Positions 31,431 to 43,978 of a stretch of DNA of 64,000 nt are shown here, one piece after another (the stretch's first letter is position 1; every line of letters begins with the position of its first letter). Made by a program: the position numbers and the translations under genes. The notes below the pieces were generated by a model. That model saw only the letters and a list, made by a program, of their open reading frames with translations, was not told where the DNA came from and searched no databases. The DNA is from Apodemus sylvaticus. Taxonomy: Eukaryota > Chordata > Mammalia > Rodentia > Muridae. The stretch covers positions 32,352,805 through 32,416,804 of the forward strand of contig NC_067478.1 in NCBI RefSeq assembly GCF_947179515.1. The letters are read 5' to 3'.

Positions 31431-32050
31431 TAAAACATTAGTAAAAGACATCACTGCATGAATTCAAGATATTAAGTTTCATTAGGGTGGTATTAATTAA
31501 GTTTTAATTATTAGGGTGGTGTTCATTAATAAAACATTTAACTGTAACAAAAGCACAGGTCTTAATATGGTGCATATACATCTCAGTTTTTGTCTCAGTT
31601 ATTTACCATGTTTAATAGGCCATGAAAAAAATGATTTTCTGTTGAATTTTTGAAAAATTTAAAACCTTCCACAAAATGGTGTGTTGCATTTCTGCACTCA
31701 TTTAAGAAAACACCACTTATCTGACCTTGTCATTATAAGAAATTCAATTAATTGACACTTTTGCTGATATGAAGTAAATAAGCAAAGCCTCTCATTTTAA
31801 AAGTATTGTGAGATTTGGTAAGAAAGTTAATAGAATAAATCCAACGCAACCTCAGGGTCTTCAAAATTTTCTAGCAGAGACCCAATGGTGTAAAATTTTA
31901 AATATAAAAGAACGAAGTTTAGTTTAAACACAGTGCATTCATAGAAAATTTATGAAGCCTCAAGAGTTACAGATGTGAGCAGTTGTCAATTGGAGACAGC
32001 TTCTGGGTTTTGGGTGAGTTGCCATGTCGGGAATTTATTTCATATTTTGT

Positions 32051-32052
<2 letters not shown>

Positions 32053-32108
<56 letters not shown>
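32053..32108. repeat. (TA)n microsatellite
   Basis: About 28 uninterrupted TA units. Confidence 0.97.
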
Positions 32109-32111
<3 letters not shown>

Positions 32112-32456
32112 GTACATATACTATAAACACACATGTACATATATTTAAAATACATATCATGATGTCCAGTTGTATCCTTCTGTGGATTTGTGTGTGTGTG
32201 AAGTGAGTCTGAGCCTATGTGTGTTTCTTATGCTTTATCTTTGGCTCCTGTTCTTCCATTTATTTATTTTGTCCTAATCTGGTTTATTTGTTTTTATTTG
32301 ATCTAATTTTACTTTATTATGCTATTATTTTTAGACGCCTGCTTATTTTCAAAAAGAGGGAGAGAAGGAAAGAATGTAGATGTGGATGGGAAAGAACATG
32401 AGGAAGATCAAAAAGTCGGGGTAAGAAAAAATTATTTTCAATCAAAAAAATGATTT

Positions 32457-32461
<5 letters not shown>

Positions 32462-32495
<34 letters not shown>
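32462..32495. repeat. (GT)n microsatellite
   Basis: 17 GT units. Confidence 0.97.
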
Positions 32496-32497
<2 letters not shown>

Positions 32498-32787
32498 ATT
32501 TGACTAAATGGTCTGTCTCCTCCCTGTGTACTTATAGCTACGAATTAGAACAAAACCAAAATACATGTAGTTTTTCTTTTCAGGTATAGATTTGGAAAAA
32601 AAGAGAAAAATCATATCTGCTGGTATTGTGATTTGAATTGAAAATATTATACTTCAAACACATCTGTAAACTACCAACAAGTTAAATTAAACTCTCATGC
32701 AAATTATAGTCATATTAAAAATCTTTTAAAATACTAAATTAATGAGATGATCTATTTAATGAATCAGGTTGCTCAATCAGGATATCT

Positions 32788-32789
<2 letters not shown>

Positions 32790-32821
<32 letters not shown>

Positions 32822-32843
32822 GCGCGCGCGCACACACACACAA
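32790..32843. repeat. (CA)n-(CG)5-(CA)n compound repeat
   Basis: A CA array interrupted by CGCGCGCGCG and followed by more CA. It is uninterrupted alternating pyrimidine/purine, a classical Z-DNA-prone sequence. Confidence 0.95.
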
Positions 32844-33387
32844 AAGCTGAAGAACTCTGAAGAATACTGAAGGGCATGAGATCAATAAGTCTGCCAAAAT
32901 GAGTTTTAGGATGTCCCATATCTACCAAAGGATGCACAAACTTCTCTATGCTCTAGGGTAAGAAAGAAATATGAGCACATTTTTGGTAGGATAAATATCA
33001 AGCTTGGGATTTATACCACATATCAATATCTAGCACTGTGTAGATAATTGCTGGGCTTTACAAGTGAGCTTGAATTATTTTAAGACTTACTATGGGGTTG
33101 AACACCATCCCTATGGCTTTGAATTTGCATTCTCCACTGAAAGAAGCATTGCTATGGTGAAAGTCTTAAGCTTGGGTCCCACCATGATTTATCTGATCTG
33201 CTCATGTTTACGCAAAGCCATCAGAAACATTCTGCCAGTAGGAGGAAATAACATGGGGCTTATAAGGGGAAGAGGAAGTGTAGTGTATGTCCCCTGGTCT
33301 AAGGTATCCCCCCTTGAAGAGGACCTAGGGACTTGATTTTGTTTTTCACTTTAACATCCAAAAGGGGACATTCAGAACACTCTAATT

Positions 33388-34420
33388 CAGAGATGTCCAA
33401 CCTGTGGTGGTAACATGGATGTGGCCCAGAATAGTTATGAATGCGACTCAGCGCAAATGTAAATTCATTTAAAACAATATCAGATTATTTTTAAAATGTA
33501 AGTGTGCAGTTATCAAGGTGAACAGCTCTGTAGATAATATCCTCCTGTTACAATGTCATCCACAGTAACAATAAGTAGTCTTTCACAACCCATGTGCATG
33601 TATAAGTTTTGTTTTGTGGTTGTATGTGGCTTTCGATGTGTCATCTTTCAAACATAGCCAGTTGGCACCAAAAAATTGAAAAGAGGCCATATTCCATCAA
33701 GGACTGAGTTGTAAAGACAAAACAGTGAAACTGCACAAAGTTAGTTATAGCACAGATGTCTTCTATTACAAAAGATGTTTATGTGCCTTTTTAATCACAT
33801 AATCGCTGATGTCGACTTTATGAAGGGACGGACGGAGAACATAGCAGAAATAATGTGCCTTGGGGACATTCCCAAAATCAGTATGTCTCAAGATATCTAG
33901 GCAAATTAAGACCCTTGGAAAAGCTATCAAAAGAAGTGTGGAGAAAAGAGCTGCTGAGTTTCAATTCTGTTCTTGGCGATGGGTGATAGCGCAGATGCTA
34001 TAAATTGAACTCAACTTACATTTCTATTAGAACTTTTGTTGATATAAAACACTATCAAAGAAGAAGTGACTCCTTTAGTACCATTAAAAGATACAAGTAA
34101 ATTAAATATTTCCATGACACAATTAAAAAATGTTAAAGTGATTTTTCTTTATCCATTGACAGCATGTCTGGTTTAGTTATTAATAGTGCCTCAATTATGG
34201 AAGATCAAGGAGGGGAACTTGTAAATTTACTAGGAGGCAATACAATTGCCTTTTTAAACTTATGCTTAATGCACATCATTATCATAAAATACATCATAAA
34301 TGTCTGAGCAAAAGTATTAAAATGGACAACATATAAATTTTCATAAAGGCTGAACCTGATAAGAATCAAGAGCTTAAATCATCAATTTCAATGATGCTTA
34401 AAACATATTGATATTTATTA
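33388..34420 (+). pseudogene. hAT-superfamily DNA transposase relic
   Basis: It starts with an end-like sequence (CAGAGATGTCCAACCTGTGG, then GGATGTGGCCCAGAATAG), which resembles mammalian hAT (Charlie-like) termini. Downstream, in shifting frames, peptide pieces occur in the order of a hAT catalytic domain: MSQD...RQIKTLGKAIKRSVEKRAAEFQF (split over a stop, about 33880-33965), TIKEEVTPLVPLKDT (about 34051-34095), SGLVINSAS...GGELVNLL (about 34167-34230, the position of the TDGAPSM block), LMHIIIIK...AKVLKW (about 34263-34325, the LIHCIIHQEALCAKVL-like block) and NLIRIKSLNHQF (about 34353-34388). The usual catalytic DEST block is lost. Many stops and indels mean it is ancient. The 3' terminal repeat was not found. 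Which vertebrate hAT family it belongs to is not resolved. Confidence 0.75.
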
Positions 34421-35577
34421 TGATGATATCATTAATTTTAAAAGATGATTAAAACTAGTCCAAATGTTGAAAATATTTTATGATTTAAAAAACATTATGC
34501 TATTAAAAACCAACACTTTTGCTAGAACTTGAATGTAAAAACTGACTTTTTTTTACCATTTTATAAAGACCTCTTGATCTCTGTCTCTGTCTCTGTCTCT
34601 GTCTCTGTCTCTGTCTCTGTCTCTCTCTCTCATTTTGTTTAGTATTTTAGTAGGATCCTTTTAATAAACATAAATATATAGTATTCCTGTTTTTATAAGG
34701 GGTGAAACACAAATATTGCTTGTGGGATAATTTATATGAAATTAGCACAGGCATGACATATTTATATATTGATAATTGGGCATAATGCTTATTTATAACA
34801 AATTTTATTTATATTGTTATGCTTATTGTTCTCATTATTTAAAACAATTTTGAGATTTAAATATATTTTAATTATATTCTTCCCCTGCCACAGGGACTTC
34901 CAGATACTATTTAAATGAAATAAGCACATATCTTCAAGATAGAGCCCAATATAACAGTACAATGTTTTAAACCCTATAAGATTCCAAATAAAAGTGAAAT
35001 TATGGCTCAAACTAAGGCAAAGAACTGTATGAAATGATTATGCAATGATTCGACACATCAGCTAATGTAAATACAGAAAGATATGGAGCTTTTCCCTTAT
35101 TTGATATAAAATTTGAAAACATTTCAAGTTTCTGGGAAAATAATATCTTGATATATTTATGACTATTTTTAGCTACAACCTCACATTCATGTTAAGAAAA
35201 AAATTACCATGTCAAATTTACTAAACTTTTGCTGGTTCCGATTTTTCTCAAGAAAGACACCCTTACTTCCCAAAGCAAGCCTTCTTCTCACCATCACTTC
35301 TTGGTATGATCTACATTTGTGAGCAAATATTTTCACAACTGAAGAACACTAGAGGAAAATGAGACCCCAGATATCTGCTGACAAACCTGGGAAGTCACTG
35401 AGAATTGCTCTGCTTTCCACTGAGGTAGTAGTTTTCTCACATACAATGTCAAATATCCCACTTGCTATTTTAATTTAAAAAAGAATCCATAAAATTGTAT
35501 TACTTAGACGGGCACATTTTCTTTATTAGTGATCACAAATGTAGGACCTATATAATGATTTTAGACAACTATTAGTG
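34421..35577. other. Single-copy interval, no gene recognised
   Basis: AT-rich DNA with one (CTCTGT)n array. The missing 3' end of the hAT relic could extend into it but was not identified. Confidence 0.5.
34572..34632. repeat. (CTCTGT)n microsatellite with (CT)n end
   Basis: About eight hexamer units, ending in CTCTCTCTCTCT. Confidence 0.95.
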
Positions 35578-35708
35578 GAGCCAGGTGTAGAGACGCATTC
35601 CTTTAATTTCAGCACTCTGGAGGCAGAGACAGGCAAATTGAGGCCAATTCTGTTCTACAGAGTGAGCTTCAGGACAGCAAAGTAACATAGAGAAACCCTG
35701 TATTAAAA
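35578..35708 (+). mobile_element. B1 SINE, plus strand
   Basis: 'gccaggtgtagagacgcattcctttaat', 'cagcactctggaggcagagacagg', 'ctacagagtgagcttcaggacag' and 'agagaaaccctgt' give the whole B1 order. Confidence 0.93.
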
Positions 35709-35735
35709 GTCAATCAATCAATCAATCAATCAAAG
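35709..35735. repeat. (TCAA)n tail repeat of the B1
   Basis: Six or more TCAA units directly after the B1 body, probably evolved from its A-rich tail. Confidence 0.9.
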
Positions 35736-36423
35736 ACTATGACTGGGGCACTGCATAATTATGATTATGATGTGAGGACATTTTATTCTACTTGTTATAA
35801 AAGACATCACTAAAGTTCTACACAGACATTTTTGTTGTTTTTTTTCATCATATTCATTAGTGTTTGCATAATGTATGGCCCCAAACAACTTTTCTTTGCC
35901 CAGTGTGGCACAATGTAGATAAAATTTAGACATCCTTATTTAAATTGGCCAACAAAACAACAATGTTTGGCTTGAAAATGGCAGCAATGCATTTTCACTT
36001 TGATTTTATTATTGTTCTCATTTGAATATTTAGTTCAATTTTAATTGCTATAAAATGAAATATTTGTAAACTTTGTAAATTTGTATATTTTGTAATTTTG
36101 TAAAAATTGTAAATATGTTGAAAATATTTACTACATATTTACAAATGTACATGCATAGGAATATACACAGAGAGAAAGATGATGCTTCTAATGCAGATAG
36201 GTGTTGTGCCTACATGCACGTCTGTGCACCATGTGTGTGCCTGGTGTCTTGTACTACAATATTTTATACTGTATTCTACAAGCCCAAGAATCTAACTCAA
36301 ATTCTCTGGCTAATTTATGCTGAGAGACAATCAATAGTGCTTACATTGTTATTTAATTTGGCAGGAGAGACCTTGTGGTCTCTGTCTCTGGTAATTCAAC
36401 AAATATTTACCAACAAGAAATAG
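35736..36423. other. Single-copy interval, nothing recognised
   Basis: AT-rich. A 102-codon open frame (36115-36423) has no recognised similarity. Confidence 0.5.
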
Positions 36424-36570
36424 TCAAGGTAGCAGGTAATAATCTCAGAATACAAGAGGCAGAGACAGGAGGATTTCCACAAGTTCAAGGCTAGGTTGGT
36501 CTCTACAGCCAGTTCCATTCAGACAGAGCTCCACAAAGAGACACTGACTCAGAATAGAAAAAAAAAGAAA
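36424..36570 (+). mobile_element. B1 SINE, plus strand, diverged
   Basis: 'taatctcagaatacaagaggcagagacaggaggatt', 'caaggctaggttggtctctacag', 'cagagctccacaaagagac', then an A-rich tail. Confidence 0.85.
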
Positions 36571-37710
36571 TCAGGGAATAAAACTTTAAATGAAAAAAAT
36601 GTTTATTTCCAAGTGTCTTTATAATTTACCACAAACTTCTCAGAGAGTAACATATTACTTAAAGTTATATATAAATCACATGGAAGCTATAAATTATTAA
36701 TATATTATTTACTAATAATTTATTATATCATACGTAAGGCACCTTCAAACTTTAGTAAGCTGATTTTAAATTTCAAGAATATTAACTTATGTGAAAAATT
36801 ATATCTTAGATTCTATGACATCTGCTTAAAATATGATTATGCTTAAAAATAAAATATACCATTATACTTATCACAAGCATGTTAAGAATGGAGTGTTAGG
36901 AAGATAAGCTTTGAATGGAATATATACCAATGGAATTTTGAAAAATTAAGAACTTTCAAAACAGTTACTGAAAGAGAAAGGCGCTACATTGTTTCTAATT
37001 AGAATAAGGCAAAACAAAGGGAGGGAAGTCGGGCTCCTGTAAAAGAACAGGAGGAAGAGATTCAGAAGTTACTAGAAGTTCAAGAGGAAAGAAATAATCT
37101 GATCTGATTGTATTATAAAACAGTAAACTGGCAACCTTAGGTAATCATGGGTTCTAAAAATTAGACAGTAGGAAATGAGGTATTAGAAAGTGTCATTTGC
37201 TTGAGATGTCTGTCAGTAAAATGTCTGAGGAGATTGTCGTAAGCCTTTAGACAGCTCACAAATGATAGGTTCAATTAAGGAAAATTCTCTTTAAATACAT
37301 AAGGTGAATGGATAAGAGCAGACCCACAAATCAAAGAAAAGAGGCACAAAGCAGACCTTGAGAACTAACGACACTGGATGTCTGCTGCCCAGAGAACCAA
37401 GATGGCAATAAGAAGGATTCAAAACAAAAGAAGGAAGGAATGGGACAAGGAAGGCTTCTAAGCTCCTGAGCAAGCCACAGGTCAAAGGCTGCTCTGCCAG
37501 TTGGCTTAAAGACAAGAAGCAAGCTAACCCACCCCAAAGTACGAGGGCACCCTGACTTCTGCTTAGAATAATTTCAGTAAAAGAGGAAAAGCCACATTCG
37601 AGAAAATAGAAGCCTGAAGAATTGTTTTTTATGAATAAACAATAATGCCATGCTAAAATAGCATGTTCAACCCTGATTGCTGTTCTGGTTTTAGATGACA
37701 GTCTTTCCCC

Positions 37711-37723
37711 AGAGAGAGGGAGA

Positions 37724-37813
<90 letters not shown>
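37711..37813. repeat. (GA)n microsatellite, ~100 bp
   Basis: A pure purine tract of GA units with GGGA variants at its left end. Confidence 0.97.
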
Positions 37814-37818
<5 letters not shown>

Positions 37819-40584
37819 CCTGAAAATAACACACAGCCCAATGCAGTCTTCTAATTATCAAAACAATTACCTACTCCAGTGAAGTCTCACAATTGAGACC
37901 CCTAAACACCAGAAAGTGGCACCATCCCTTCTCAGAATAATCCTTCTCACATATTTTACAGGGAGAAAACCTTATTGAGTTTTATTTAACGTTACTCTGA
38001 CTAGCATTTCCACAACTTTGAAGTTTGAAGGGAAAACGGAATACCAATATAAAAGAAATGGAATGACAAATGTGTGATCGAGAACGCCATAAACTCCAGC
38101 ACTGGTGAATTAGAAGCAAGAACAAAGGCAATGCGGTCTGGGAAACTGCGAGGCAGCAAGGCATGGAGAGCAGATGTAAGCTGTGTATCATCTCGCTTCA
38201 GAGAAGAGGGGAGGAGAGCTGGAAGGGACGGCCTGTCACGTGGCTGAAGATCTCCCTGAATGTGTGGCGAGGAACAGACACATTCACATAGTGCTTTGAA
38301 ATGAGAAGAAAGCACTTTAATAACAGATTTTAGTTCAGAGAATACATATTAATTCTGAGAGACTCTAAGAAAGGGGACTTGACAGGAACCGACATTGGTT
38401 TTGTGAGTTGAAAATTACCTGGGAGACAAGATACAGAAAAGCTTTGTAAATCAGAACTAGAATTCTCCTGCTCTTTAAATTATAGGTCACAGAAATATTT
38501 GATTTAACCAGTCTCTAATGGTGCCAGCTTGTCAGGCTGCAGATTGCTTACACGAGTTGCTTATAATGCAAAATAATCACCCTGTTAAAATTAGGAAGGT
38601 TTAAAATGCCTTTCTTTTTGATGGAATTAAGAAAGTCCTAATATTTAGAAAAAGGAAGTTAATATTAATTTTCCAAAGAGATAGACCTGCTTTAAATATA
38701 TTTAAATAACAAAGGAACAATTTTTATCTTTATCCAAGAGTTTGGGAAGGTGAAAGGAGTGTGGAATTTTTTAAAAATATTTGCAAGCATTTGCTGACTG
38801 TTAAAGGGTTGTTGTTCCTTGTGCTTATCAATGTACTTAAAGAATAATTGCTGAGGTGGGAGAGGAGATAGAGGGTGGGCAGGGTACAGTGAGCACCTTG
38901 GTGATATCTACCACCGTCTGTTTCACACATCACTACTCCCTTTCAGAAATTCCACTGAAAACCCTCGTTTCTCCTATACATTCACATACAGTTTAAGGAA
39001 AAGTTACTAGAACTGTCTGTGGACCCTAATGATTAAAAATGTCAAAACCACTTAACCACATGCTTCCTACTTCCCTTGATGTCTGCCCGAGTCAGCTGGT
39101 AATAAGCGAGCAGACAAGACAAACACTGAGGAACTGGAGTCCGCACAGGTCAGGACTGATATTTTGGCTCAAGACATCTTTACTATGGTAATCTGTTATC
39201 TACATGTTTGCATTATTTGTATTTGTTGGGAGTTTAGTTTTATTTTTAAGTCTATTCCTTTGAACAGTCAACTGCAGACTTCCTTTGCTGGACTATGGGT
39301 CCCGGTACTGAGGACAGCTCTGAGAACAGCAACCAAGAGTTTGGTTGCATAGAAATGGTCTCTACTCTAATGCAGGGCTATAACAGGGTTTTCACCGGCA
39401 AGATTCCTAATATCAGAAAGGAGCTGATGAATATCTTAACCCAAAATTTCCTTTAAAACTCCATATCTTATTTATACACTGCTATTGGCTCTAAACGCCT
39501 ACCATAAAACATTCGGGCTCATTGCAAAACAATTCTGCTTTAAATTACTTCCCACAGCAGAACATTGCTGCTCCCTAAACCATGTGACTTTTCATACCAC
39601 CGTATCTAGCACCATGGGCTCCCCTAAGGTGAAATACACTAAATTTGGAATTTTTTTCTCTTTTTCTTTTTGTTTGTTTAATCTACTGAAGATATGAGCA
39701 TAATGCACGTGAATATGATATGTCACTGATCCTTTACAAACTTTTCTACAATGCAAATAAATCTCATCTAAAGATAATTTGGCACTAGAGAGAAGGAAAG
39801 CATTCCCTGTGATAAATGAAAAATGACATTTTTCCATATGATAATTCGTCTCAAATCATCAAACTGACTGGACTAAAAGCAGATAGGCAAAAAGCATTCA
39901 CAAGTGGGAATAATGTACTGCAATCAAATCCAGGTTCTGATTTCTTCAGTGAGATGTGCATGCAGGGTTCCTTCTGCCGACTCCTCCCAATCTACATACC
40001 TCTCTTAATGAAGGTCATATAACCTTCCAATATTAAAGATGTACAAAGGTTCATTAGGAAAAGATTTTAAATTATCTAAGCAGGTTTTCCTCCTAAATCG
40101 ATGATTAATGCCATTAATCAACAGAGAGTTTCCTTGCAGTTCTACTAAATAGATGTATCTGGAAGCAAATGCATTGTTTTTAAGGAGAAAAAAAGTGCAC
40201 ATATTTCTGGTTAATAATGAGGTATTTACTATGCATTTTAAGCAGCTATGTTGTCAAATGGGAGGAAATTTAAATTATACAAAATTAAGTTTAAACAGAT
40301 CTTTTCTGCTTTGATGCAGTAACACAGCCTGGGATTGAGTTAAGAGGGTGACCTCTCAGGCACCACCAGCATCCTCTCATTGTCTTTGCTTCAGTGTCTG
40401 TGACTCAACTTCTTCCCCACACACTTTTGTTGTGTGTTCCCTTTCTTCCCTGTGTGCAACACATTTTATCTGTACTTCCTTACCTCCTGATCCTCTGAAA
40501 AAGAGACAGTGCCATTTAGAAATACTCACTGCACAGTTTTCTGTATGTGCAAATCTTTACTTTTAAATATATACAGTTGCTTTT

Positions 40585-40623
40585 TACACTTGATCTTAGC
40601 CAAAAAGGCCAAGAAGGCATGAT
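40585..40623 (-). pseudogene. U2 snRNA pseudogene, 3'-truncated (first ~38 nt)
   Basis: On the minus strand this reads ATCATGCCTTCTTGGCCTTT then TTGGCTAAGATCAAGTGT. U2 snRNA begins ATCGCTTCTCGGCCTTTTGG and continues CTAAGATCAAGTGTAGTATC. The segment therefore matches the 5' end, including the branch-site-pairing approach region, with a few substitutions and one or two insertions. It stops about 38 nt in and lacks the Sm site and the 3' stem-loops. No promoter elements (PSE) are expected for a retrocopy. Confidence 0.8.
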
Positions 40624-42007
40624 ACAGATTCTTTTTAAAAATACTCAGTTGTTCTACTTTAACAGATATTTATATTCTTTTCCCTAAAATCTGAAGGAGT
40701 AGGTATGGTCAAATACATCCTAGAGTAAATATAATAGTCACAAAGTCAATTTTAGGGACAGCTTGCATAGTAAGGAGGAGAAGCTGGACTTTGAAACAGA
40801 GAGTTCCTGCCTACAGCCCTGGGATCAGGAGGTTGGGGAGTCCCAGAAAAAAAGTTATTACATGACAATAATAACTAACACTACTATTTTTGTCTCACTT
40901 TTTGGGTTCCTAGTTTAATTATGCAAAAGGAATGAGCTCTTAAGTCTACAAAGTTATTCTAAAAACTTCTTCAACAAAAGTCATTGTGGCAAAGTAACAT
41001 ACCTTAATCCTAGTTTTTTTTTTTCATATTCAACTAGCTATCACTAAGAATTGGGTGCAAGTGGGACTTTATCTCCTATTAAGAATTCAATTCCAGTTCC
41101 CTATCACCTCTGTTAATGCACAGGCAATCTCAGAAGCCTTTCACTGTAATAATTCGATGCCAGTATAATCATGTTGAGAACAGGAAAAATGAATTCTAAA
41201 TCTCTTTATTCCTACATGATCTTTACTGCTATTTGGTGATCAGATGGTGATTCAGGTACAGGTGACATTAACATCTGACATCATCTGCATCTTTATTTAT
41301 TATTTTTTCTGAAGTTTTAGGTTTATTCAAACACCCTCCTGAATTCTAAAATTGCAGAGTCTGGAATTTTGCTTGGTTAAAAGTGCCTTGAGCCTTACTG
41401 AGAGTTAGCAAGACCAGAGAGGAAGTGCTCACCATTGTTTCCCTTTTTCGTTCTACAGAGATTTAGCATATGACACTATTTAAAATGATGAAATCTCAGT
41501 TATTTTATTTTAGGTGCTTCTTTCCTTGCAAATTTGCAAGCCACGGATTGCAATTAATGATAGATCACTGCTCTGGCTTATGCCATTGGATGCTATGGAT
41601 TTCAAATATGATTTCACACATCTTGCTTTGTAGTCTTCTGACTGCTGTTATTAAGAAGTGATGTTCTCAGGAAATCTCCCATTGTAGCTCTGAGCCAATC
41701 ATTACAGTTGAAAGCATCCCAGGCATCAAATGATAATGTCAAAAGTGAATTACAGCTTTCAAAATAAATTATTGTTGGGCTACACTCAATTGTGGAAGTA
41801 GTATACTTTTCAATCAGGGTTTGCAATCATTGCAATCGCCCTTTTTTGAAAGACTTTTAAGATGTTAACTTGCCAAATATTTTCAGGAATTTCACTGCTT
41901 TTGGATTCTAGCTATCTAGTATCAACTGCCAGTTGAACTATCTAGGAAGCCAGTGAAAGCAAAAGTAGCAAAAGGGCTACACTGTGCTGCTATTGGCTGT
42001 ACTTATA

Positions 42008-42371
42008 TGCACTTACTTATTCTTCCTCCTCCTTTTCCTCTTCTTCCTCCTCCTTTTTTTCTTCTTCTTCTTCTTCTTCTTCTTCTTCTTCTTCTTCTTC
42101 TTCTTCTTCTTCTTCTTCTTCTTCTTCTTCTTCTTTTCTTCTCTTTCTCCTCCTTCTCCTTCTCCTCCTCCCCCTCCCCTCCCCCTTCTCCTCCCCTCCC
42201 CCATCTGCATCCGCCTCCTCCTCCTCCTCTTCCTCCTCCTCTTCTCCTTCTCCTCCTTCTCCTTCTCCTTCTCCTTCTCCTCCTTCTCCTTCTCCTCCTC
42301 CTCCTCCTCCTCCTCCTCCTCCTCCTCCTCCTTCTTCTTCTTCTTCTTCTTCTTCTTCTTCTTCTTCTTCA
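42008..42371. repeat. Long homopyrimidine tract, (TTC)n/(CTC)n/(CCT)n
   Basis: Almost entirely C and T over 364 bp: a pure (TTC)n run 42060-42135, mixed CTCCTT text, then (CTC)n and again (TTC)n to 42371. The minus strand is (GAA)n/(GAG)n. The long open frames through it, poly-Leu, poly-Phe, poly-Glu and poly-Lys, are low-complexity artefacts. Confidence 0.97.
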
Positions 42372-42665
42372 TTTTGCTTCACCAAAACATTATTAAAATG
42401 TAATTCACATACCACACAATATGCACACTTACATGATATGAGCCAATGATTTTTTGTTATGTTTATACAATAATGCAGCTATTGTCACAAATCATTTTGG
42501 AACATTTTCATTACACTGAGAGAAACCACAGTTCCAATAACAGTTTTATCAGTCTCTATAGCCCTCCAGTTTTATGTAACCAGAAATCTCTTTTCTTGTC
42601 CTTATAGACCTTCTGGACACTTCTTACAAGTGGAATCATACAATATATGTTCTTTAAAAGGATTG
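42372..42665 (-). mobile_element. Ancient mammalian L1 3' end fragment, minus strand
   Basis: The plus strand reads 'attattaaaatgtaattcacatacc', 'ttttggaacattttcattacac', 'agtctctatagccctcc' and 'cacttcttacaagtggaatcatacaatat', the order of an ancient (eutherian-age) L1 3' UTR in inverse orientation. Its tail side faces the (TTC)n tract. Confidence 0.65.
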
Positions 42666-43010
42666 ATAATCGATACACACTAAGTTGGTGAGAGCTAATT
42701 GAATGCCAGTAGGCAAGAAGGGAGGGTACTGTAACTCTGGGACTGGAGAGGTTGAAACAGACAAAGCAGTCTGGTCTAGAATTTGATGCCAGATTAGGAT
42801 GAAGATCAAGAACTTTTTTCAAAAGACTCTTTTTATTTAAAAAAAATAAAAGATATCTCAAAGAGATTGACTTTGCTCCATTTATTTTACTACTTACAGT
42901 TTCTCACTTGTATTGTTTAAATGAACTGGATGCTTAAGAAAATCACTTTAGGAAAAAGAAATAAATACACATGACAAAGGATATATGCCTTAGACATTTA
43001 AATATCCAGA

Positions 43011-43050
<40 letters not shown>

Positions 43051-43844
43051 TACATATGCATGTGTGTTTTCAGAGATCATTTTGATCTTCTCAGCTAAGA
43101 ATTTAGAAATATCAGGGTTGATGCTATTTCTATGGCAGGGCAGCTAAATCTAAGTATTCCATTTGCTTCTCAATAAAGTTTTGACCCAGAGTTTTGAGTC
43201 AATGGCAAAAATCTTGGAGAGATTGATTTTGTTATTCTAAGTCACTATCAATAACTGCTTTCACAAATCCCCATGACTAATTAGAACTTCTATCATTTTG
43301 ATTTTAATACATTGCTGTATTTTAATTCTGTTCATTGCCTTCCATTTAGCTTGACACCGATTTACTTCAAATCACAATAATTTCTTACATGTAAGAATGT
43401 AAAACATTATTAAATGATTTTACTCTCCAAATTTTCATGACTTTCAACCTATTCTTTATCAGCTTAAACTTTGAAAACAAAATATGTCCTTGACAATTTA
43501 ATCTTAGCTTAAAAGCCACTCAATGTATTTTTCCGCTGCTGTTAGGATAGAATTCTAAATTTTTCTGTAGTATTCATGAAGTGATCCCTAACAAATTCCA
43601 GATGCTTTTCTCTCCCCAATTTTCAATATTTGTTTGAATATTCTAACGTGCTTTTTGATTCTTTTAAAATCTATGTTCTCATGTTTCTCACACAAGCCCT
43701 GCAACATTCTATATTTACCTAACTTCTATGTTATCTCCAAGTTTTTATTTAAATTTTACTTTCTTACTAAAATCTTTTTAAATTTACCATTACTATTATT
43801 AGTCTTTCTCTTACATATAAATGTAACTTTTATTCACCAGATGT
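42666..43844. other. Single-copy interval, no gene recognised
   Basis: AT-rich. It contains one (CA)n array at 43015-43060. Confidence 0.5.
43015..43060. repeat. (CA)n microsatellite with ATAC variants
   Basis: About 16 CA units followed by CATACATACATATG. Confidence 0.95.
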
Positions 43845-43978
43845 AATTGTTGTCTTGGAAACCTACTGCTGAATGAGCTCACCTTTTCTAGATCTTTTCT
43901 AGACCTTTTCTAGAATTGTTGTCTTGGAAACCTACTGCTGAATGAGCTCACCTTTTCTAGACCTTTTCTAGATTCGGG

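Larger units (their letters stand above)
31431..33387. other. Single-copy interval with microsatellites
   Basis: No recognised gene. A 90-codon open frame at 33064-33336 has no similarity I can name. Three dinucleotide arrays lie within and are listed separately. Confidence 0.5.
36571..42007. other. Single-copy interval, no gene recognised
   Basis: 5.4 kb with only short frames without similarity. It contains a long (GA)n array and a U2 snRNA pseudogene fragment (listed). No promoter, exon or polyadenylation arrangement could be supported. Confidence 0.5.

Noticed and set aside
33064..33336. 90-codon open frame just before the hAT relic
   Set aside because: Its peptide does not resemble a hAT zinc finger or any family I know, so I treat it as chance.
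41953..42415. Open frames of 101-147 codons on both strands (poly-Leu, poly-Phe, poly-Lys, poly-Glu)
   Set aside because: They are translations of the (TTC)n/(CTC)n tract. All frames of such a tract lack stops.
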